In this document: positions 26,139 through 35,314 of the stretch, in pieces
Layout: every line of letters starts with the position of its first letter
Position numbering within the stretch: position 1 is the stretch's first letter
NCBI GenBank assembly: GCA_002707245.1
Contig: PAMG01000018.1
Span: 11,685 to 46,998, forward strand
DNA length: 35,314 nt
Reading direction: 5' to 3'
From: Flavobacteriales bacterium
GTDB lineage: Bacteria > Bacteroidota > Bacteroidia > Flavobacteriales > TMED113
The notes under the pieces: generated by a model
Told to the model about the DNA's origin: nothing
The model's database searches: none
What the model saw: the letters and a program-made list of their open reading frames with translations, nothing else
Position numbers and translations under genes: made by a program

Positions 26139-26315
26139 TTGCTTAAAAACACTCATTTTTGCTTAAAACCATTCATTTTTGCTTAAAAACACTCATTTTT
26201 TATCAAAAAACAACATATATTAAAAGCACTCATTTTTGCTTAAAAGCACTCATTTTTTATTAAAATCATTCATTTTTTATTAAAATCATTCATTTTTTAT
26301 CAAAAAAATGCATTT
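26139..26315 (+). repeat. Tandem array of about nine 20-bp units between fabH and accB
   Basis: Units follow the pattern TTGCTTAAAAACACTCATTT, with steps at 26139, 26159, 26179, a degenerate unit at 26199, a 17-bp unit near 26219, then 26236, 26256, 26276 and 26296. The CAYTCATTT part is best kept; the first bases alternate between TTGCTTAAAA and TTTATTAAAA. The array starts directly after the fabH stop and ends in an A/T palindrome centred on TGCA (26299-26319). There are no unique spacers, so it is not a CRISPR. Confidence 0.9.
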
Positions 26316-26322
26316 TTTGATT

Positions 26323-26330
26323 TATGTTTG
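26323..26330 (+). promoter_or_regulatory. Candidate -7 element for accB
   Basis: TATGTTTG matches TAnnTTTG and ends 18 nt before the accB ATG. The -33 position falls within the repeat array and shows no TTTG, so promoter strength may depend on the repeats or another factor. Confidence 0.35.
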
Positions 26331-26348
26331 TATAAAAATTATTAATAT

Positions 26349-26876
26349 ATGAATCTCAAACAAATTCAAGAACTTATAAAATTTGTTGCTAAATCAGGAG
26401 CAACAGAGGTGGATTTAGAAATGGGAGATGTAAAGATTTGTATTAAATCTCCACCTAAAGGAAAAGTTATTGCAGATTTAAATGCTGTGACAGGTATTAA
26501 TCCAGTAGCTTCACCACCACCAGTAGCTTCACCACCACCAGTGGCTTCACCACCACCAGTGGCTTCACCACCACCAGTGGCTTCACCACCAGTCGAATCA
26601 TTACCAACTGAAACAGATAGTGTTTCAAGCATAAATCATGTTACTATTAAATCTCCTATTATTGGCACATTTTATAGACGGCCAAGTCCAGATAAAGATC
26701 CATTTATTAATGTTGGGGATTCTATAAGTGTTGGTTCAGTAGTTGGTATTGTCGAAGCAATGAAATTGTTTAATGAAATAGAGTCAGAAATATCTGGAAC
26801 GATTGTGAAAGTATTGGTAGATGACATGTCCCCAGTTGAATATGATCAGCCACTATTTTTAGTCGACCCTAGTTAA
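26349..26876 (+). CDS. accB: Biotin carboxyl carrier protein of acetyl-CoA carboxylase
   Basis: The 175-aa protein has a short N-terminal domain ([13 protein letters not shown]), a Pro/Ala/Ser-rich linker, and a C-terminal biotinyl domain from about 98 to 173. The biotin acceptor is Lys139 in [10 protein letters not shown]. It carries biotin and its carboxyl group between AccC and the carboxyltransferase in the cytoplasm. The linker contains five exact PVASPP units (residues 52-81), encoded by 18-bp repeats. accC follows after 11 nt. The length is normal, but the linker is likely to vary between strains. Confidence 0.95.
   Translation: MNLKQIQELIKFVAKSGATEVDLEMGDVKICIKSPPKGKVIADLNAVTGINPVASPPPVASPPPVASPPPVASPPPVASPPVESLPTETDSVSSINHVTIKSPIIGTFYRRPSPDKDPFINVGDSISVGSVVGIVEAMKLFNEIESEISGTIVKVLVDDMSPVEYDQPLFLVDPS
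26502..26591 (+). repeat. Five 18-bp coding repeats (PVASPP) in accB
   Basis: The six-residue unit PVASPP occurs five times without interruption. The first two copies use GTA for valine and the last three GTG, which suggests stepwise duplication. Such in-frame units can be gained or lost without frameshift. Confidence 0.9.
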
Positions 26877-26887
26877 GATCTAATCAG

Positions 26888-28222
26888 ATGTTTAATAAAA
26901 TATTAATTGCAAATAGAGGAGAAATAGCACTACGTATAATTAATACGTGTAAAGAAATGAATATTAAAACAGTCGCTGTATATTCTACAGCTGATTCAGA
27001 TAGTTTACATGTGAAATTTGCCGATGAAGCAGTATGCATAGGTCCCCCACAAAGTGCGGAATCTTATTTAAGTATCCCTAAAATTATATCTGCCGCTGAA
27101 ATTACCAATGCAGATGCTATTCATCCCGGATATGGTTTTCTTGCAGAAAATGCTCAGTTTTCAAAAATTTGTGAAGAACATGAAATTAAATTTATTGGAG
27201 CATCTGAGAATATGATTAATAAGATGGGTGATAAAGCTGTTGCTAAAGAAACTATGAAAAAATCAGGTGTACCGGTAATCCCAGGATCAGAAGGTATAAT
27301 AGAAGATTTTTCAGAAGCTGAAAAACTTTCTAATGAAATGGGTTATCCTGTAATGTTAAAAGCATCAGCAGGAGGTGGTGGCAAGGGTATGCGTGCAGTT
27401 TGGAACAAGAATGATTTAAAAAAATCTTGGGATAGTGCAAAAAAAGAAGCACTTGCTGGTTTTGGCAATGACGATATGTATATAGAAAAATTAATAGAAG
27501 AACCACGTCATATTGAAATACAAGTTATTGGTGATCAATATGGAAATGCTTGTCATTTATCTGAAAGAGATTGTTCAATTCAAAGAAGACACCAGAAATT
27601 AGTTGAAGAATCGCCATCTCCATTTATGACAGATAAATTAAGAAAGAGGATGGGAGATGCTGCTATCAAAGCAGTGAAAAGTATTAAATATGAAGGAGTA
27701 GGAACAGTAGAATTTTTAGTAGATAAAAATCGGAATTTTTATTTTATGGAAATGAACACCAGAATACAAGTCGAGCACCCGGTAACTGAAGAGGTGATTA
27801 ATTATGACTTAATCTGTGAACAAATAAAGGTTGCAGCTGGGATTAAAATATCAGGTAAAAATTATACACCTGTTTTACATGCTATTGAATGTAGAATTAA
27901 TGCTGAAGATTCTGAAAATAATTTTATGCCATGTCCGGGTTTAATTACTAACGTATATAAACCAGGTGGTCATGGGATTAGAATAGACACTCATGTATAT
28001 ACGGGTTATATAATTCCACCTTATTATGATTCTATGATTGCAAAGTTAATTACTGTAGCTCAAACTAGAGAAGAAGCTATTTCAAAAATGAAGCGAGCAT
28101 TGAGTGAGTTTATCCTTGAAGGCGTGAAGACAACCATTCCTTTTCATAAAAAATTAATGAATCATAAAGATTTTATTCAAGGTAATTATACAACTAAATT
28201 TATGGAAGAAAATAAATTATAA
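26888..28222 (+). CDS. accC: Biotin carboxylase subunit of acetyl-CoA carboxylase
   Basis: The 444-aa ATP-grasp enzyme carboxylates the biotin on AccB. It begins [15 protein letters not shown], has the ATP loop AGGGGKGMR at 161-169, and the active-site block [15 protein letters not shown] with Glu288, Asn290 and Arg292, the same residue numbers as in the Escherichia coli enzyme. The start is 11 nt after accB, so co-expression is expected. Its last 6 nt overlap the convergent end of dxs. Size fits the single-function subunit and not a fused acyl-CoA carboxylase. Confidence 0.97.
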   Translation: MFNKILIANRGEIALRIINTCKEMNIKTVAVYSTADSDSLHVKFADEAVCIGPPQSAESYLSIPKIISAAEITNADAIHPGYGFLAENAQFSKICEEHEIKFIGASENMINKMGDKAVAKETMKKSGVPVIPGSEGIIEDFSEAEKLSNEMGYPVMLKASAGGGGKGMRAVWNKNDLKKSWDSAKKEALAGFGNDDMYIEKLIEEPRHIEIQVIGDQYGNACHLSERDCSIQRRHQKLVEESPSPFMTDKLRKRMGDAAIKAVKSIKYEGVGTVEFLVDKNRNFYFMEMNTRIQVEHPVTEEVINYDLICEQIKVAAGIKISGKNYTPVLHAIECRINAEDSENNFMPCPGLITNVYKPGGHGIRIDTHVYTGYIIPPYYDSMIAKLITVAQTREEAISKMKRALSEFILEGVKTTIPFHKKLMNHKDFIQGNYTTKFMEENKL

Positions 28223-30115
28223 TAATTCTTTTAATTTATTGATAACACTTTTTTTGTCATATCCACATTCTTCCCTTTGTTCTTTTTGAGATCCATGTTC
28301 AATAAATCTATCCGGGACACCAAATCGTATGATTTTTTGGCTGTAATTATATTCATTTTTGAATTCTAATATTGCCGCTCCCATGCCACCAGACAGACAG
28401 CCATCTTCAATCGTTAAGACTGTTTTATATCTTTTGAATATTTGATGTAATAATTTTTCATCTAATGGTTTTAGGAATCGAATATCATAATGTCCAATTT
28501 CTATATTATTAGATTTAAATTCATTTGTGATTTCAATAATCATATTTCCAATATGGCCAATAGAAATAATAGCAATTTCGTTTCCTTCAGATATAGTATT
28601 TCCTTGACCAATATCAATTTTTTCAAATGGCACTTCCCAATTTTTCAAGACACCTTTTCCTCTTGGATATCTTATCGCAAAAGGTTGTCCTTTAGGCAGT
28701 TGAGCTGTGTACATTAGGTTTCTTAATTCTATTTCATTTAATGGTGCTGCAATAATAAGGTTTGGAATACATTTTAAATATGCTAAATCAAAAACCCCTT
28801 GATGTGTCGCTCCATCTTCTCCAACTAGTCCAGCTCGGTCTAAACAAAAAATAACATGTAATTTTTGTAGTGCAACATCATGAATCAGCTGGTCATATCC
28901 TCGTTGTAAGAATGTAGAATAAATATTACAAAAAGGAATAAATCCTTGTGTAGCTAATCCAGCAGAAAAAGTGACAGCGTGTTGTTCTGCAATTCCGACA
29001 TCAAAAGCTCTATCGGGGATTTCTTCCATCATATATTTTAATGATGAACCTGATGGCATAGCTGGGGTAATCCCAATAATTTTTTTATTTTTTTTAGCTA
29101 ACTCTACAATAGATTTGCCAAAAACATCTTGATATTTAGTCAAAACAGATTCTTTACTTTGTGTAATATTTATTTTGCCAGAATCTTTATCAAATAGTCC
29201 TGGTGCATGCCATTTAGTTTGATTTTGTTCAGCTAAATCATAACCCTTACCTTTTGTTGTTAAGCAGTGTAAAATTTTTGGACCAGGAATATCTTTTAAA
29301 TCTCGCAGGGTCTCTTCTAATAAAGAAACATTGTGTCCATCGATTGGGCCAAAATACCTAAAATTTAAAGATTCAAAATAATTACTATTTTTTAACAAGG
29401 CGACTTTTAAAGCTTGCTCTACTTTTTGTACAATTGATTTTGCACTATCTCCAACTTTACTAAGGCTACTTAATAAATCCCAAATTTCATTTCGCATTTT
29501 ATTATAAGTTTTTGAAGTACTTATTTTTAATAAGTATTCTTTTAATGCGCCTACATTTGGATCGATAGACATGCAATTATCATTTAGAATAACAATTAAA
29601 TTTGAATTTTCAATTCCCGCATGATTAAGAGCTTCAAATGCTTGTCCTCCTGTCAGTGCCCCATCACCAATAATAGCAATATGTTGTTTAGTTAAGTTTT
29701 TATTTATTTTTGAGGCAATAGACATACCTAAACATGCACCGATAGAAGTTGAAGAATGACCCACTCCAAATACATCATAAATACTTTCATCGCGCTTTGG
29801 GAATCCACTAATCCCATTTTTTTTTCTATTAGTATGAAAATCTTCTCTTCGTCCTGTTAATATTTTATGTCCATAGGCTTGGTGGCCAACATCCCAGACA
29901 ATTAAATCATCGGGTGTTGAAAAAACATAATGTAAAGCAACAGTTAGTTCGACAACCCCTAAACTAGCACCAAAATGTCCGCCATTTTTTGAGACAACAT
30001 CAATAATAAAATTTCTTAATTCAGAACACACTTGAGTTAATAGATTTTTATCTACTAACTTTAAATCATCTGGTGAATTAATAGTATTTAGTATTTCCGT
30101 TTTTATATTTTTCAT
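28217..30115 (-). CDS. dxs: 1-deoxy-D-xylulose-5-phosphate synthase
   Basis: The 632-aa thiamine-diphosphate enzyme joins pyruvate and glyceraldehyde 3-phosphate, the first step of the MEP isoprenoid route and a source of DXP for pyridoxal phosphate. The cofactor motif begins GDGALTGG (150-157) and ends at Asn178/Asn180 in LNDNCMSID. Other landmarks are [18 protein letters not shown] with His47, [26 protein letters not shown] and EDGATHQG. It converges with accC and is divergent from asnS, separated by 82 nt in which I see no strong promoter match. Confidence 0.97.
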   Translation of the reverse strand: MKNIKTEILNTINSPDDLKLVDKNLLTQVCSELRNFIIDVVSKNGGHFGASLGVVELTVALHYVFSTPDDLIVWDVGHQAYGHKILTGRREDFHTNRKKNGISGFPKRDESIYDVFGVGHSSTSIGACLGMSIASKINKNLTKQHIAIIGDGALTGGQAFEALNHAGIENSNLIVILNDNCMSIDPNVGALKEYLLKISTSKTYNKMRNEIWDLLSSLSKVGDSAKSIVQKVEQALKVALLKNSNYFESLNFRYFGPIDGHNVSLLEETLRDLKDIPGPKILHCLTTKGKGYDLAEQNQTKWHAPGLFDKDSGKINITQSKESVLTKYQDVFGKSIVELAKKNKKIIGITPAMPSGSSLKYMMEEIPDRAFDVGIAEQHAVTFSAGLATQGFIPFCNIYSTFLQRGYDQLIHDVALQKLHVIFCLDRAGLVGEDGATHQGVFDLAYLKCIPNLIIAAPLNEIELRNLMYTAQLPKGQPFAIRYPRGKGVLKNWEVPFEKIDIGQGNTISEGNEIAIISIGHIGNMIIEITNEFKSNNIEIGHYDIRFLKPLDEKLLHQIFKRYKTVLTIEDGCLSGGMGAAILEFKNEYNYSQKIIRFGVPDRFIEHGSQKEQREECGYDKKSVINKLKELL

Positions 30116-30197
30116 GTTATCAAATAAAAAATAAAAACCAATATAATTAAATTTATATATACATTCTTTGCTTCTAAAAAATTAACTTTACATTATT

Positions 30198-31640
30198 ATG
30201 AACAGAATAACGATAAAAGAGATTTTAGAAAAAGGTAATCTTAACCAAGATTACTCTGTATTTGGCTGGGTTAGGACTAAAAGAGGTAGTAAAAGTATTG
30301 CATTTATTATAATGAATGACGGAACTTGTTTTAATGATTTACAAATCATCATTGAATTAAATCCTAAATTAGAAGACATATTAAAGCAAGTAAATACTGG
30401 CGCTAGTATTAGAGTCGGAGGTGTGTTGGCCAAATCAGAAGGACAAGGCCAGAAAGTAGAATTAATTGCGAGTGAAATAGAGATTATTGGTGTCGCAGAC
30501 CCTGAAGCATATCCAATTCAACCAAAAAAACACTCATTAGATTTTTTAAGAAAAAATGCTCATTTGCGTTTTAGAACAAAAACATTTAGTTCAGTTTTTA
30601 GAATTAGACATGCTTTGAGTTTTGCAATTCACAAGTTTTTTCATGAAAGAAATTTTTATTATATCAACACTCCAATTATTACTAGTGCTGATGCAGAGGG
30701 AGCAGGTGAAATGTTCAAGGTTACTAATTTAGATATGCAAAATATTCCGATTAATGAAAATGGAGAAGTTGATTATCAAAAAGATTTTTTTGGACAATCA
30801 TCAAATTTAACAGTTTCAGGACAATTAGAGGCAGAGCTGGCAGCATTAGGTTTGTCAAAAGTTTATACTTTTGGTCCAACTTTTAGAGCTGAAAATTCTA
30901 ATACATCTCGACATCTTGCTGAATTTTGGATGATAGAACCAGAAGTAGCATTTTCAGATTTAAATGATAATATTGACCTTGCAATTCGATTGTTAAAATA
31001 TTCATGTCAATTTATTTTAGATAATTATTTAGATGATTTAACATTTTTATCTCAGAGAAAAGAAAAAGAAGAAGCTGTATTAAAAAAAGAAGCTAGGTCA
31101 AAATCTAATTTAATAGACTCTGTCAGGAGTATTATTGATTCGGATTTCACAACTCTTTCATATACTGATGCCTTTAATTTATTGAAGAATTCAAAAAAGA
31201 ATAGAAAAAATAAATTTCAATTTCCTGTGAATGATTGGGGGATGGATTTTCAATCTGAGCATGAAAGGTTTTTAGTAGAAAAGGAATTTAATAATCCAGT
31301 TGTTATTATAGATTATCCAAAAGATATTAAAGCATTTTATATGCGATTAAATGATGATAATAAAACAGTACGTGCTATGGATATTTTATTTCCTGGTATT
31401 GGTGAAATTATCGGTGGATCTCAACGTGAAGAACGATTAGAATTTTTAGAAAAAAGAATGCTTGAAATGGAGATCCCTAAAACAGAATTGTGGTGGTATT
31501 TGGAAACTAGGCGTTTTGGGTCAGTACCTCATAGTGGATTTGGTTTAGGCTTTGAAAGATTAGTTCAATTTGTTACTGGCATGACAAATATTAGAGATGT
31601 TATTCCATTCCCAAGGTATCCCTTGCATGTAGAATTTTAA
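30198..31640 (+). CDS. asnS: Asparaginyl-tRNA synthetase
   Basis: The 480-aa class II synthetase has an N-terminal OB-fold that binds the anticodon (YSVFGWVRTKRGSKSIAFI), motif 2 around FGPTFRAENSNTSRHLAEFW, and motif 3 GFGLGFERLVQFVTG. The C-terminus, NIRDVIPFPRYPLHVEF, is the AsnRS form, distinct from AspRS. It charges tRNA-Asn directly, so at least this route of Asn-tRNA formation is present. rpoN starts 10 nt downstream and is probably in the same transcript, a neighbourhood I have seen as common in Bacteroidota. Confidence 0.96.
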   Translation: MNRITIKEILEKGNLNQDYSVFGWVRTKRGSKSIAFIIMNDGTCFNDLQIIIELNPKLEDILKQVNTGASIRVGGVLAKSEGQGQKVELIASEIEIIGVADPEAYPIQPKKHSLDFLRKNAHLRFRTKTFSSVFRIRHALSFAIHKFFHERNFYYINTPIITSADAEGAGEMFKVTNLDMQNIPINENGEVDYQKDFFGQSSNLTVSGQLEAELAALGLSKVYTFGPTFRAENSNTSRHLAEFWMIEPEVAFSDLNDNIDLAIRLLKYSCQFILDNYLDDLTFLSQRKEKEEAVLKKEARSKSNLIDSVRSIIDSDFTTLSYTDAFNLLKNSKKNRKNKFQFPVNDWGMDFQSEHERFLVEKEFNNPVVIIDYPKDIKAFYMRLNDDNKTVRAMDILFPGIGEIIGGSQREERLEFLEKRMLEMEIPKTELWWYLETRRFGSVPHSGFGLGFERLVQFVTGMTNIRDVIPFPRYPLHVEF

Positions 31641-31650
31641 GTATTTTTTT

Positions 31651-33108
31651 ATGGTCAAACAATCTTTACAGCAATCTTTACAACAGAAATTATCTCCACA
31701 ACAAATTCAATTAATGAAATTAATTGAATTATCTACACTAGAATTAGAACAAAAAGTAAAAGATGAAATAGAGACAAATCCAGCACTTGATGATGATCAT
31801 TTATCATCAGATTCTGTTGATGATATTGAATTAGACCATGACGTGCCTGAACCTTCTGATTCGAGTGAATCAGAAAATGATTTTGATTTAGATCAATATA
31901 TTTCAGATGACGAAGTCCCTGCATATAAGTTATATGCTAATAATTCTTCACAAGATGATGAGAATGAAAAAGCACCAATAGTTGGAGGATCTACACACCT
32001 AGATATTCTAAAAACTCAATTGTCAGAGTTTAAATTAGGAGAAAAAGAACAAAGAATAGCTGAATATATAATAGGTTGTGTTGATGAAGATGGGTACATA
32101 AGAAGGTCAGTTGAGGAGATTGTCGATGATTTAGTTTTTAAAGAAAATTTAATTTGTAGCGAGAGTGAGATAAGAAAAATCTTATCCATTGTTCAAAGTT
32201 TTGACCCACCAGGTATTGGTGCACAAAATTTACAGGAGTGTTTATTGTTGCAATTAGGACGGAAAGAAAAAACAGAAGACATCTTATTTGCTATTGATGT
32301 TTTGAGTTTACAGTTTAAACAATTTGTTAATAAACATTACTCAAAAATATGTGAAAAATTTAAGGTTGATGAGTCAGTCTTAAAAAACGCAATTTTAGAA
32401 ATTGAAAAGTTAAATCCAAAGCCAGCATCAAATTCTAATGACACTAAATATACTCAACAAATAATACCAGATTTTTCATTAAGTATTGATGATGAAGAGA
32501 TTACTTTCACATTGAATTCTAGAAATGCACCAACATTAAACATAAGTAAAGAGTATTTAAACATGTTGAACTTATATAAAGAAAGTGGCGGTGAAGTTAC
32601 TAAAAAAAACAAACAAGCATTTTTATTTATTAAGCAAAAGTTAGATTCTGCACGTTGGTTTATTAATGCAATTCAGCAGAGACAACAAACTTTAATTCAA
32701 ACTATAACAAGCATCATAAAAATCCAAAAAAAATACTTTTTAAGCGGAGATGAAAAGGACTTAGCGCCTATGATTTTGAAAGATGTTGCAGAAGATATCA
32801 ATATGGATATTTCTACTATTTCCAGAGTAGTAAATAGTAAATACATAGAAACACCATATGGCATTAAATCACTAAAGTATTATTTTTCAGAATCTATGTC
32901 TAAATCTGATGGTGAAAGCGTTTCTGTTAAAGAAATAAAAAGTATTATTGAAGAAAAGATTAATGAAGAGTCAAAAAATAGTCCAATGAACGACCAAGCT
33001 TTAGTAGATTTTTTAAATGAAAAAGGTTATCAAATTGCTAGGAGAACTGTAGCAAAATATAGAGAGCAGATGCATATACCTGTAGCAAGATTGCGTAAAA
33101 AATTATAG
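31651..33108 (+). CDS. rpoN: RNA polymerase sigma-54 factor
   Basis: The 485-aa protein has the Gln-rich region I (QSLQQSLQQKLSPQQIQLM, followed by LIELSTLELEQKV), an acidic region II at about 50-100, the core-binding domain and the helix-turn-helix, and the RpoN box ARRTVAKYRE at 463-472. It directs polymerase to -24/-12 promoters and needs an ATP-dependent activator, none of which is encoded in this window. One promoter-like site of the right kind occurs at 12822-12837. The gene starts 10 nt after asnS and is followed by the ArsR-type gene after 6 nt. Confidence 0.97.
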   Translation: MVKQSLQQSLQQKLSPQQIQLMKLIELSTLELEQKVKDEIETNPALDDDHLSSDSVDDIELDHDVPEPSDSSESENDFDLDQYISDDEVPAYKLYANNSSQDDENEKAPIVGGSTHLDILKTQLSEFKLGEKEQRIAEYIIGCVDEDGYIRRSVEEIVDDLVFKENLICSESEIRKILSIVQSFDPPGIGAQNLQECLLLQLGRKEKTEDILFAIDVLSLQFKQFVNKHYSKICEKFKVDESVLKNAILEIEKLNPKPASNSNDTKYTQQIIPDFSLSIDDEEITFTLNSRNAPTLNISKEYLNMLNLYKESGGEVTKKNKQAFLFIKQKLDSARWFINAIQQRQQTLIQTITSIIKIQKKYFLSGDEKDLAPMILKDVAEDINMDISTISRVVNSKYIETPYGIKSLKYYFSESMSKSDGESVSVKEIKSIIEEKINEESKNSPMNDQALVDFLNEKGYQIARRTVAKYREQMHIPVARLRKKL

Positions 33109-33114
33109 TTGTCA

Positions 33115-33408
33115 ATGATTAATAAAGAAAATAAAATTAAACAAACAGCATCATTGTTAAAAGCTATAGGTCATCCTATTCGTGTAGATATAATTTTATG
33201 TTTAAGTCAAAATAGAAATATGACTGTTACAGAATTATGTGTCAATTTAGACATTCATCAACCTATTTTATCACTACATTTAGGTGTATTAAGAAATCAG
33301 AATGTCATTAAGGTTAAGAAAGAAGGGAAAAAGTCAATATATTCTATTTCTGATATTTCTATAAAGCAAATTATTAGTATTATATATCATACTAGAACGT
33401 TGAGCTAG
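33115..33408 (+). CDS. ArsR-type winged-helix regulator
   Basis: The 97-aa protein has the typical ArsR layout: LLKAIGHPIRVDIILCL in the first helices, TVTELCVNLDIHQPILSLHL as the helix-turn-helix, and a wing, KVKKEGKKSIYSISD. The single Cys in ELCVNL replaces the two-Cys ELCVCDL metal site of ArsR/SmtB, so metal sensing by that site is unlikely. The ATG at 33115 is preferred to a TTG directly after the rpoN stop. With only 6 nt after rpoN it should be co-expressed. Its last 17 nt overlap the convergent propeller gene. Confidence 0.85.
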   Translation: MINKENKIKQTASLLKAIGHPIRVDIILCLSQNRNMTVTELCVNLDIHQPILSLHLGVLRNQNVIKVKKEGKKSIYSISDISIKQIISIIYHTRTLS

Positions 33409-34669
33409 TTTGTTTGATGACTGTATTTACAGATCTTTTATTACGAGACTCAGTTAATATAAAGTATAATCCAGATGTATAGTCCGTAGTATTGATATAA
33501 TTATTCCCTATTGATAGTATTTTTGTATCAATTAATTGTCCATATTGATTATATATGTATATATGCCCAGATTCTAATACGTCAATGTGAATTTTTGAGT
33601 CAAAAATAGTTGGGGAAATTGATTGAACTAATGGGTTGTGCCCATTAATTGATGTAATAGGTGTATTTATTTTTATCAAACCTGATGTCTCTGTTCCTAG
33701 CCAAATTTGATTGTTTTCTCCTAGTTGTAAGCAGTTAATTTTATTATCTGGCAAATCAGAGTTTTCAGTTGTATAATTATAAAAAACATTGTTTTTATAT
33801 TGAATTAAACCATTTTCAAGTGTTGTAATCCAAAGGTTATTATTGTTATCTACAATTACATTTTTTAAGCTATTGCTTGGCAAGCTAGAGTTGACAGTAT
33901 TAAACCAAATCCAAGACCCACCCTCTGTTAAAACGCCCAGACCTGCTTGAGGTGTGCAGATAATGATATTATTATTTTGATCAAATGCGACATCTAAAAC
34001 ACTATTATCCAATATATCAGAGTTAGAAGAGTAATATATGTTGAATGTTCCATCATATGTAACTAGTCCCCCATTCATTGTTCCAATAGCAATCATGCCA
34101 TTATTTGTATTTTTTTTAATGCTGGTAATATTATTGGAATAAAATTCGGTTGAAGTATTTTGAATCAACCAGGTACCTTCTGGCCCCAACCCTTCTACAC
34201 ACAATCCATCTGTAGACCCTGACCATAATTCATTATCATATAAAATACTAGAAATTATTCCATTATTTGGACTACATGCAGCCCCATACTGATTATCCCA
34301 TGTGATATTTTCTAATTCAGTTTCAATTAATGTATTATCCCAAAGAGCTAATGTTATTCCTTCAGTATGCCCCAAAAACATGCTGGAATAGTTGGCGGAG
34401 TTATTAAACTCTAAGGCACTAATTATATTTGAGGGCAGGTTTTTATTGGGAATATTAATCCAACTATCAGCCATTGAATTAAATATACTTATTCCATTTT
34501 GTGTCCCAATCCATAACTCTCCATTATCAACAAATTCAAGACAATTTATTTGATTATAAGTTAAGTCAGAGTTGCCACTATTATAAATAGTGACAACTCC
34601 TAAATTTTGTGAAAATAAACTTATGCTTAAAGCGGATATTAAGTAAACGAAACTGAAAGCATAGTGCAT
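33392..34669 (-). CDS. Secreted Reg_prop-type propeller protein with T9SS type A sorting domain
   Basis: The 425-aa protein has a signal peptide with predicted cleavage between Ser20 and Gln21. Residues 40-335 hold repeated propeller blades with the two-component-regulator propeller pattern, for example ELWIGTQNGISIF, NLWITTLENGLIQY and IWLGTETSGLIKI. About the last 80 residues form a beta-rich type A sorting domain (a GHIYIYNQYGQLID segment and TSGLYFIL). There is no histidine kinase or other catalytic part, so this is a free-standing propeller, not a hybrid sensor. It should be secreted or surface-bound; the ligand is unknown. It starts 6 nt after the neighbouring T9SS gene. Confidence 0.88.
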   Translation of the reverse strand: MHYAFSFVYLISALSISLFSQNLGVVTIYNSGNSDLTYNQINCLEFVDNGELWIGTQNGISIFNSMADSWINIPNKNLPSNIISALEFNNSANYSSMFLGHTEGITLALWDNTLIETELENITWDNQYGAACSPNNGIISSILYDNELWSGSTDGLCVEGLGPEGTWLIQNTSTEFYSNNITSIKKNTNNGMIAIGTMNGGLVTYDGTFNIYYSSNSDILDNSVLDVAFDQNNNIIICTPQAGLGVLTEGGSWIWFNTVNSSLPSNSLKNVIVDNNNNLWITTLENGLIQYKNNVFYNYTTENSDLPDNKINCLQLGENNQIWLGTETSGLIKINTPITSINGHNPLVQSISPTIFDSKIHIDVLESGHIYIYNQYGQLIDTKILSIGNNYINTTDYTSGLYFILTESRNKRSVNTVIKQTSSTF

Positions 34670-34675
34670 ATTCTT

Positions 34676-35314
34676 CTATTTACTTATAGTAAAAGGCTTT
34701 TTAATAATAGAGTCCTTCTCTTTATAGCTAATAATATAAATACCGGCTGACAAATCATTAGTATTAAACATTAATATTTGATTAGCAAAAGTATTTCCAG
34801 TATAAATTTCTTCTACAAATTTACCCACATTGTTAAATAATTGTATTTCTACGTTGTCAATGCTATTGTGGAATTTAATATTTATAATGTCAGTAGCTGG
34901 ATTTGGAAATATAGAAAATAAATTAGCTTCATCTTCCTCTATATATAAGCCATCACATGCATCACCTATTCCATCGTTGTCAAAATCTTCTTGCATAGGA
35001 TTATATAAGTTAGGACAATTATCTAGTTCGTCACAGCTAGCATCTTGATCTGAGTCATTTATACAATTACCATTACAATCATAAAATTCAATTGCGTATT
35101 CACAAGATCCATCATCAAATGTTGCATTTTCATTATAATTACATGCTGTATTATCAACACAACCTGCAATAGGTTGGTTTACTTCCACATTCACTTCAAT
35201 AAAATCACTAAAACAAGATACTCCATTGATATTCCAATCATTATTGATATTCCAATCATAGAAATAATAGTAATATGATGTAGAAAAGCCAGGTCCATTA
35301 CCACTATCATACAT
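34676..35314 (-). CDS. T9SS type A sorting-domain protein, C-terminal part only
   Basis: The frame runs off the right edge; the Met at the very edge is probably internal, so only the last 212 residues are present. They contain a GCVDNTACNYNENATF repeat with the closing DDGSCEY, common in marine Bacteroidota surface proteins, then a thrombospondin type 3-like calcium-binding run (DSDQDASCDELDNCPNLYNP, EDFDNDGIGDACDG), and finally the type A sorting domain starting LFSIFPNPATDIINIKF and ending in the FTISK tail. The protein is expected to be outside the cell. The propeller gene follows after 6 nt and is probably in the same operon. Confidence 0.88.
   Translation of the reverse strand: MYDSGNGPGFSTSYYYYFYDWNINNDWNINGVSCFSDFIEVNVEVNQPIAGCVDNTACNYNENATFDDGSCEYAIEFYDCNGNCINDSDQDASCDELDNCPNLYNPMQEDFDNDGIGDACDGLYIEEDEANLFSIFPNPATDIINIKFHNSIDNVEIQLFNNVGKFVEEIYTGNTFANQILMFNTNDLSAGIYIISYKEKDSIIKKPFTISK

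Noticed and set aside
26139-26315. CRISPR array
   Set aside because: Units are adjacent 20-bp tandem repeats without unique spacers and there are no cas genes.
26366-26632. 88-aa - strand frame with GGGEAT repeats
   Set aside because: It is the reverse reading of the accB PVASPP repeats and has no support of its own.
26663-26680. TTGGCACATTTTATAG as a sigma-54 promoter
   Set aside because: It has the -24 part but no TTGC/TTGT at -12, and lies in the accB biotinyl domain.

Overview
The window is AT-rich chromosomal DNA from a member of the Bacteroidota, most likely a marine Flavobacteriales lineage with a compact genome. Supporting signs are a type B (CHU_C) type IX secretion (T9SS) C-terminal domain, two further C-terminal domains of T9SS type A character, a propeller protein of the Reg_prop kind, marine-type 'GCxDxxACNYN' repeats, several sequences matching the Bacteroidota -7 element TAnnTTTG, and gene clusters typical of that phylum (yicC-gmk-nadD, ribE/pdxA/rpmF/fabH/accB/accC). 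Genes are tightly packed, with many 1-20 nt gaps or overlaps. I see no tRNA, rRNA, insertion sequence, prophage or CRISPR array, and no gene-free stretch longer than 300 bases.

Layout. 1-3680: truncated trhO (left edge), then tdh, cysS and a glutaminyl-cyclase-like M28 lipoprotein on the + strand. 3683-5065: a vitamin K-dependent carboxylase-like (HTTM) membrane protein. 5128-7839: polA with a degenerate proofreading domain. 7845-8361: two related tiny two-helix membrane proteins separated by a strong terminator. 8651-9805: a metB/metC-type PLP enzyme. 9858-12801: an EamA transporter, then yicC-gmk-nadD with overlapping ends. 12802-12913: a short gap holding a sigma-54-like promoter and a G.U-rich RNA stem. 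12914-18859 (- strand, apart from one 46-aa gene): purQ, a DUF6427-like membrane protein, purD, yebC, a lysine-rich one-helix protein and lepA. 19020-21749: a 909-aa T9SS cargo protein. 21758-28222: ribE (-), pepA, pdxA, rpmF, fabH, a 20-bp tandem repeat array, accB and accC. 28217-33408: dxs (-), then asnS, rpoN and an ArsR-type regulator. 33392-35314: two T9SS cargo genes on the - strand, the second running off the right edge.

How the genes fit together. Most are housekeeping: fatty-acid initiation (accB, accC, fabH), purine synthesis (purQ, purD, gmk), cofactors (ribE, pdxA, dxs, nadD), translation (cysS, asnS, rpmF, lepA, trhO) and replication/repair (polA). The secreted side links a periplasmic glutaminyl cyclase candidate with T9SS cargo whose predicted mature N-termini begin with Gln. 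RpoN is encoded here, and one good sigma-54-type promoter lies in the nadD/purQ gap without an open reading frame behind it, which is the best lead for something undescribed.
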